Positions 59,933 to 64,000 of a DNA stretch of 64,000 nucleotides are shown here, piece by piece. Below the pieces are notes generated by a model, which was given only the letters and a program-made list of their open reading frames with translations, was not told the DNA's origin and searched no databases. Made by a program: the position numbers and the translations under genes. Positions within the stretch are counted from its first letter, which is position 1, and each line of letters starts with the position of its first letter. The DNA lies in contig JALIHJ010000029.1 of the NCBI GenBank assembly GCA_022984795.1, positions 186,001 to 250,000 of the forward strand, in the 5' to 3' direction. The stretch comes from Fabrea salina. Lineage: Eukaryota > Ciliophora > Heterotrichea > Heterotrichida > Fabreidae.

Positions 59933-61984
59933 ATGAACTTCCTCAACCTCATCAACAGGAAACCTGACCCTTCGCCCCAAAGCAAGTACACAGCTTCCAT
60001 TCCCAACTCAGACGCAGAACTCTTCACACTGTCGACTTCCAAACAACCCATCATTGCTTTGCTCAAAAGCAACTCTGACCAAGACAAGTTAAGGGGAATG
60101 AAAGTAATCACTGCCATGCAAATCACTAGGAAAGACGTCACTCCTTTTCTGCCCTACGTGATCAACATCGTCACCAAAGACTTCAAACTCAAAAAACTCA
60201 TTTACTTCTACCTAGTCAACTGCTGTGGAGTAGCTACAAACGAAATACTCATGAGTATCAATTCTTTCCACAAAGAACTCAATGACTCCAAGCCCCTAAT
60301 TCGTGCAAGTGCCCTCAGGGCCCTCAGCAGCTTGCAGATAGAAGAAATCTTCCCAATCCTGATGATGGCTGTGCAAAGGGCTGTAAGTGACTTTTCAATT
60401 TACGTCAGAAGAGCTGCTGCTTACTCCCTCCAGAAACTCATTGACTGGGAAGAATCAAGCAAGGAAACACTTGTGCAGCTGTTATGCAAGTTACTTGGAG
60501 ATGCCAACCCCTTAGTTGTAGGGCCTGCTATGCTTTCCTTTCAAAGTCTCTGTCCTGAAAGACTGGACTTACTCCACTCTAACTTCAGAAGGTACTGCCG
60601 CTTACTTGAAGAAGTAGAGCAGTTCTTCGTCCCGGTGGTCCTCCACCAGTTACTTAGGTACTCCAGAACTTACTTAGACCAGCAGTTGCTTAACCCTCAA
60701 GCTAAGTTAGACCCTGACCTTAAACTTTTTCTGGACACTTGCACTGAACTGCTTCACTATGACAGTCCAGCTGTTTTAAGCAGTGTTGCGCAGGTGTTTT
60801 TAGTACTTGACCAAACTCATTACTTTCAACAAGTGATTCCTTGTTTGCTTAGTTTCCAGCACCAACCTCAGCATCAAGCTTACTTGTTGCTTTGCTTGTT
60901 GGAAGAGTTTGCTAATAAGGTTCCAGACTGCTTCCAGCCCTTTTACTCTTACTTCTTTGTGTGTGCTTCGGACTCAAGGGACATTGCACTTAAGAAACTC
61001 CAAATTCTCTCTAGCATCGCAACTGAAGCTAACGGCAACAAAATCGTAAAGGAACTTGGTTTGTACTCCCGGAAAGAGTCTGAAGAAGTTTCTGTTGTGA
61101 GCATCGCCACCATCGGCAAAATCGCCGAAAAAAACCAAAGCTTAACCGAAACGGCCACCAAGCAGTTAGTAACCTTGCTGAAGTCCTACTCCCCTCTAGT
61201 TACTGCCCAAGTAATTGTAGTTCTAAGGAAACTTATATCTCAGAACCCCCAAAAATACAGGAAAGTAATTGTGCACTGTGCTAGAGTTGTGGAGAATCTG
61301 CAGTTCCCCAAAGCCAAAGCCAGTGCTGTGTGGATCATTGGGAAGTTTTTTTCCTTGATACCTACTTTGGCTGCTGAAGCCCTTAGAAAGTTAACTTTGG
61401 AGTTCACAAAAGAACAGTCTCCTGTGAAGCACCAAATCCTAAACTCGGCTGTGAAAATGTTCAGTGAAGCTCCAGCTCCCATCAAGCCAAAACTAAACAC
61501 TATTCTCAAGCACTTACTTGACTTGGCTTTTTATGACATCAGTTACGACATAAGGGATAAGGGGAGGGTGTTGTCTTCAGTGTACTTGGGAGGCAACTTG
61601 TCTTTTCTAGAAAACGAGTTCCTTTTCAAAGACTCTGGGGAAGTCACAACTAAGGATAAAAAAAGCTCTGTGTTTGTGCCTCTTTCAGTGTCGTACTTAG
61701 TGGGCTGCAAAGTCAGTGGCTACAGTCGGCTTTGGGAAGACATCAACGACCCAGAGCACTTAAAAGCAACTTTAGAAACAGAAACTTCGGGACTGAGGGA
61801 CCAAGAAGCAGTGCCTACAATCAGAGTTCCCGAAAGTACACACTACTCCTCAGAAGAGGTGACTAGAGTAGCAGGCACAGGACTTGAAGCCCGACTTGCA
61901 GTGAACAACCCCGAAGACCTAGAAGCTTTCTTTGAGGCGTCCGAAGAAAGTGAGTACGAAAGTGAGGAAAGTGAAGAGAACTAA
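59933..61984 (+). CDS. AP3B: AP-3 complex beta subunit (adaptin)
   Basis: 683 aa. Armadillo/HEAT-like adaptin trunk: DLRG-type motif LRGMKVITAMQITRKDV, LKKLIYFYLVN, LIRASALRALSS, YVRRAAAYSLQKL, and CPERLDLLHSNFRRYCRLL followed by LLRYSRTYL, the pattern of AP-3 rather than AP-1/2 beta. Beta-3 helps form the coat that sorts cargo to lysosome-related compartments. The tail ends in an acidic Ser/Glu stretch (SEESEYESEESEEN) and lacks the hinge-ear appendage of the roughly 1,100-aa animal proteins. The convergent kinase gene ends 17 nt away. Confidence 0.85.
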   Translation: MNFLNLINRKPDPSPQSKYTASIPNSDAELFTLSTSKQPIIALLKSNSDQDKLRGMKVITAMQITRKDVTPFLPYVINIVTKDFKLKKLIYFYLVNCCGVATNEILMSINSFHKELNDSKPLIRASALRALSSLQIEEIFPILMMAVQRAVSDFSIYVRRAAAYSLQKLIDWEESSKETLVQLLCKLLGDANPLVVGPAMLSFQSLCPERLDLLHSNFRRYCRLLEEVEQFFVPVVLHQLLRYSRTYLDQQLLNPQAKLDPDLKLFLDTCTELLHYDSPAVLSSVAQVFLVLDQTHYFQQVIPCLLSFQHQPQHQAYLLLCLLEEFANKVPDCFQPFYSYFFVCASDSRDIALKKLQILSSIATEANGNKIVKELGLYSRKESEEVSVVSIATIGKIAEKNQSLTETATKQLVTLLKSYSPLVTAQVIVVLRKLISQNPQKYRKVIVHCARVVENLQFPKAKASAVWIIGKFFSLIPTLAAEALRKLTLEFTKEQSPVKHQILNSAVKMFSEAPAPIKPKLNTILKHLLDLAFYDISYDIRDKGRVLSSVYLGGNLSFLENEFLFKDSGEVTTKDKKSSVFVPLSVSYLVGCKVSGYSRLWEDINDPEHLKATLETETSGLRDQEAVPTIRVPESTHYSSEEVTRVAGTGLEARLAVNNPEDLEAFFEASEESEYESEESEEN

Positions 61985-62001
61985 GTATTAAAACGTTAAA
62001 T

Positions 62002-63276
62002 TTACTCAGGAAGTCTTTTAGAAAGAACTTGGGAGACTCCAGGTCTTTCTTGCGGGTTTTTTTGAGTCATTGAAATAATAAGTTGCGACTCAAAAGGAAA
62101 GCTTTCCTGGAAGTTACTTGGGAGTTGTCTGAACTTGCGCAAGTTAGTGAACAACTGGTACCTTTCGTGGGAAGTTTGGATGTCACACAGAAGCTCCAGC
62201 AAAATAAGTCCCAAGGGGTAAATATCTGCTTTCTCAGTGATTTTGGAGGAGGCCTCTTGTTCTGGCGCTAAGTACAGCGGACTTCCTGCGTTGGAGGAAT
62301 TGGGGCCGTTGAAAGGGCTATGAGGCTCTATGTCTTGCACATTGTTCATGATTGCCAGACCAAAGTCTCCGATTTTTACAGTCATGCTTTCATCAACGAA
62401 AATGTTAGAGGGCTTAAGGTCCCTGTGAATTAGGTTATTTCGGTGGATTTCGAGAACTCCTTTAAGTATTTGACGAAATATCATCCAACTTTCGTCAGCT
62501 TTAATTTGGGCAGCTCTAGTCTCCAGCCAGTCTCTTAGAGTCAGACCTGACCTAAACTCCATTTGGATGTTTAGTTCTAGCAAGTAAAAAGGCTCGAGTT
62601 CTTCTTCAGAGTCTTCACTTTCTGAGTCAGAAGTAGGCATTGAGTCTCTAGAAGCAACTTCCAGCCAGCAGTCGTAGTATCTCAAAAGGTGGCTTGAGTT
62701 TAAGGATTTCATTGAAAGAACTTCCCTCAATGCTTCGTGCTGGCAAAGGTTCTGCTCGAGTCCTACTTTCACTAAAACAACCTTCACTGCGTAGAACTGT
62801 CCGTCTAAATAGCGCTTGACCTTATAAACAGTGCCGAACCCCCCTTTGCCCAAAGTAGAAGCAATCTCGAATTTTTGGGTTCTTCTGCCGTTTTGGACTA
62901 AGTGGTGGTATTTAAATTCTTCTGAGCTTCCAGAAGTAACGCCATTGGGGTATATTGCTTTGAACTCCTTGGTGGGTTTTTTCTCCACAATAGTTATCTT
63001 CAGGGGCTCGGGTCGGTTTTTCCTTTGGATGCTTCCTTCAGTTCTTGACTGGGTCTTTAATTTACTGTACACTTTGTGCATCAAAAGTCCAACTAAGATG
63101 CAACCAATCAAAAGAAACACAAACTTAGAGTCTTTAGGGTTAAATCCCTCTTTAGTAAAACTTTGCGCAGAACTAGTTTCAGGGGAGTTAGTTACTTCCA
63201 AAGGTATGCTTGAAAGCCCCTTTAACAAAGCATCCAGAACACCTTGGCTGTCTGCTCTAGATGGTGCAAGTCTCAT
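62002..63276 (-). CDS. Membrane-anchored eIF2alpha-kinase-like (PEK family) protein kinase
   Basis: 424 aa. Residues 1-50 have no signal peptide or recognised domain. One TM spans about 51-70 (KFVFLLIGCILVGLLMHKVY). A linker precedes the kinase domain at about 137-424, with GKGGFGTV (143-150), Lys165 (YAVKVV), HRDLKPSN (284-291), DFGLA (304-308) and YLAPEQ. An acidic insert (SDSESEDSEEELE) precedes IQMEFRSGLTLRDWL, the signature of eIF2alpha kinases (GCN2/PERK/HRI). It would phosphorylate eIF2alpha under stress. PERK has a large luminal sensor; here at most 50 residues could be luminal, so how it senses stress is unclear. All catalytic residues are present. Confidence 0.87.
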   Translation of the reverse strand: MRLAPSRADSQGVLDALLKGLSSIPLEVTNSPETSSAQSFTKEGFNPKDSKFVFLLIGCILVGLLMHKVYSKLKTQSRTEGSIQRKNRPEPLKITIVEKKPTKEFKAIYPNGVTSGSSEEFKYHHLVQNGRRTQKFEIASTLGKGGFGTVYKVKRYLDGQFYAVKVVLVKVGLEQNLCQHEALREVLSMKSLNSSHLLRYYDCWLEVASRDSMPTSDSESEDSEEELEPFYLLELNIQMEFRSGLTLRDWLETRAAQIKADESWMIFRQILKGVLEIHRNNLIHRDLKPSNIFVDESMTVKIGDFGLAIMNNVQDIEPHSPFNGPNSSNAGSPLYLAPEQEASSKITEKADIYPLGLILLELLCDIQTSHERYQLFTNLRKFRQLPSNFQESFPFESQLIISMTQKNPQERPGVSQVLSKRLPE

Positions 63277-63329
63277 ATTTATGAACCATTGGCACTCTGG
63301 GTCCTAAAAGTTTGGACTCATAAACTGCA

Positions 63330-64000
63330 ATGTCACAACAAGAGTCTAGATTTTCAGTGTCCAAAAAAATTAGCAAGCAGGGAGAAGGAGCTCTTCCTGC
63401 AAGACTCCAGTCTATCTTAACTACTAAGTCAGAACCCACCCAGAAAAAAAAGTTCACTCCAAAAATCCCCAGCACACGAACTCCAAAACTGCAACCCCGA
63501 AGAAAGTCCTCAGAACTCGCAGCAGAACACGGACGCAGTGAAACAGTAGCGGAATTGCAGCACTCACTGCAAAGCACACTTTTAGTTTCCAAACAGGAGC
63601 AGGACCCTCGGTCTTTAATCATCAATCGCAAACCCCGCCCTCCTGCTAAGGTGGCCTTCGGACTCACTAAGCGCGAAGAAGCTGAAAGGGAAATTGAACG
63701 CAAACAGAAAAAAGAACTAGACCAAAACACCTGGCTAGCTAACCAAGACACTACTCAGTACATTCCAATTACTTTGCCATTCTTTGACCTAGAAGTCCAG
63801 AAGTCCAGACTCCAACACTACTCAGACGAGGAAGAAAACCCCGAAGTAAGGTCTTCGACAACAACTAACTCAGAAGTTATTTTGGACCAACAAGGAACCC
63901 CCAAAGAAAACCAACTTTTCTTTATGCAACTTCCAAAAGTTCTGCCACTTGAAGAAGGCAGAGGAGGCTCTGTTGGCAAACTCCAGGTTTTCAAAAGCGG
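63330..64000 (+). CDS. POLR3D: RNA polymerase III subunit RPC4, 3' end off the right edge
   Basis: At least 223 aa, open to the right edge. The N-terminal part is basic and disordered (KKKFTPKIPSTRTPK, INRKPRPPAKVAFG). The C-terminal part shows RPC4 features: ITLPFFDLEVQ, then NQLFFMQLPKVLPLE and GSVGKLQVFKS, matching the beta-barrel region that pairs with RPC5 in the TFIIF-like Pol III subcomplex. The Pol III enzyme makes tRNA and 5S rRNA. The start ATG is 53 nt from the divergent kinase. The end of the domain is not visible. Confidence 0.82.
   Translation, partial: MSQQESRFSVSKKISKQGEGALPARLQSILTTKSEPTQKKKFTPKIPSTRTPKLQPRRKSSELAAEHGRSETVAELQHSLQSTLLVSKQEQDPRSLIINRKPRPPAKVAFGLTKREEAEREIERKQKKELDQNTWLANQDTTQYIPITLPFFDLEVQKSRLQHYSDEEENPEVRSSTTTNSEVILDQQGTPKENQLFFMQLPKVLPLEEGRGGSVGKLQVFKS

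Noticed and set aside
1-64000. Mobile elements, rRNA genes, telomeric ends
   Set aside because: No transposase, reverse transcriptase, terminal repeats, rRNA-like stretch or telomere repeat array was seen on reading.

Overview
The window looks like macronuclear DNA of a heterotrich ciliate with an extremely streamlined genome, of the Stentor / Fabrea / Blepharisma type. The main evidence is five introns of exactly 15 nt, each starting GTAA and ending AAG or TAG, inside unmistakable conserved genes (HslV twice, DNA polymerase alpha B subunit, a GRP170-type chaperone and a HEAT-repeat protein). Tiny 15-16 nt introns are a known heterotrich trait. GC is roughly 40% by eye. By my tally of gene boundaries, only about 0.84 kb of 64 kb lies between genes and 75 nt lies in detected introns. 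All 27 visible stop codons are TAA or TAG. TGA never ends a gene, but one TGA occurs in frame inside an otherwise continuous gene. I assign no species.

Layout, left to right. At 0-11 kb are an ankyrin-type protein running off the left edge, a polycystin/REJ-like surface protein (H-lectin-like, LamG-like, Cys-rich, PKD/REJ, GPS and TM parts), a Cys-rich secreted or GPI-type protein with the in-frame TGA, a possible 34-aa gene and a myristoylation-type WD40 protein. At 11-25 kb are a small probable membrane protein, a SAM-domain protein, an ankyrin/TRP-like channel, a GRP170/HYOU1-like ER chaperone, topoisomerase III, a FYVE protein, a coiled-coil protein and an EDC4/Ge-1-like WD40 protein. At 25-31.6 kb is a tightly packed plus-strand run: HslV protease, POLA2, TPX2-like, a HEAT-repeat phosphatase-scaffold-like protein, a ubiquitin-like protein and a TBC Rab-GAP.

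At 31.6-55.1 kb lies one giant reading frame of about 7,850 aa, interrupted only by a one-base phase change at a C run. It has a signal peptide, about 11 super-repeats of 1.6-1.9 kb built of beta-sandwich-like modules, a C-terminal FnIII-like part and a hydrophobic tail. I do not recognise a described family. At 55-64 kb are a small basic protein, a six-TM K+ channel with a degenerate cyclic-nucleotide domain, the PAT-complex subunit Asterix, YjbQ/UPF0047, SF-assemblin, proteasome beta-3, AP-3 beta, a membrane-anchored eIF2alpha-kinase-like protein and RNA polymerase III subunit RPC4 (cut by the right edge).

No mobile elements, viral remnants, CRISPR arrays, rRNA or convincing tRNAs were seen. 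The genes are mostly unrelated housekeeping and cell-surface functions packed with near-zero spacing: divergent start codons 7-22 bp apart, tandem genes 1-6 nt apart, and convergent stop codons that abut or overlap. UTRs and promoters must therefore overlap neighbouring coding sequence. Two divergent pairs share a nearly identical 7-8 bp spacer (TATAG-T-AA). Four places show a one-base phase change (three at homopolymers, one in a repeat-rich tail). They are most simply assembly or sequencing errors but deserve transcript checks.
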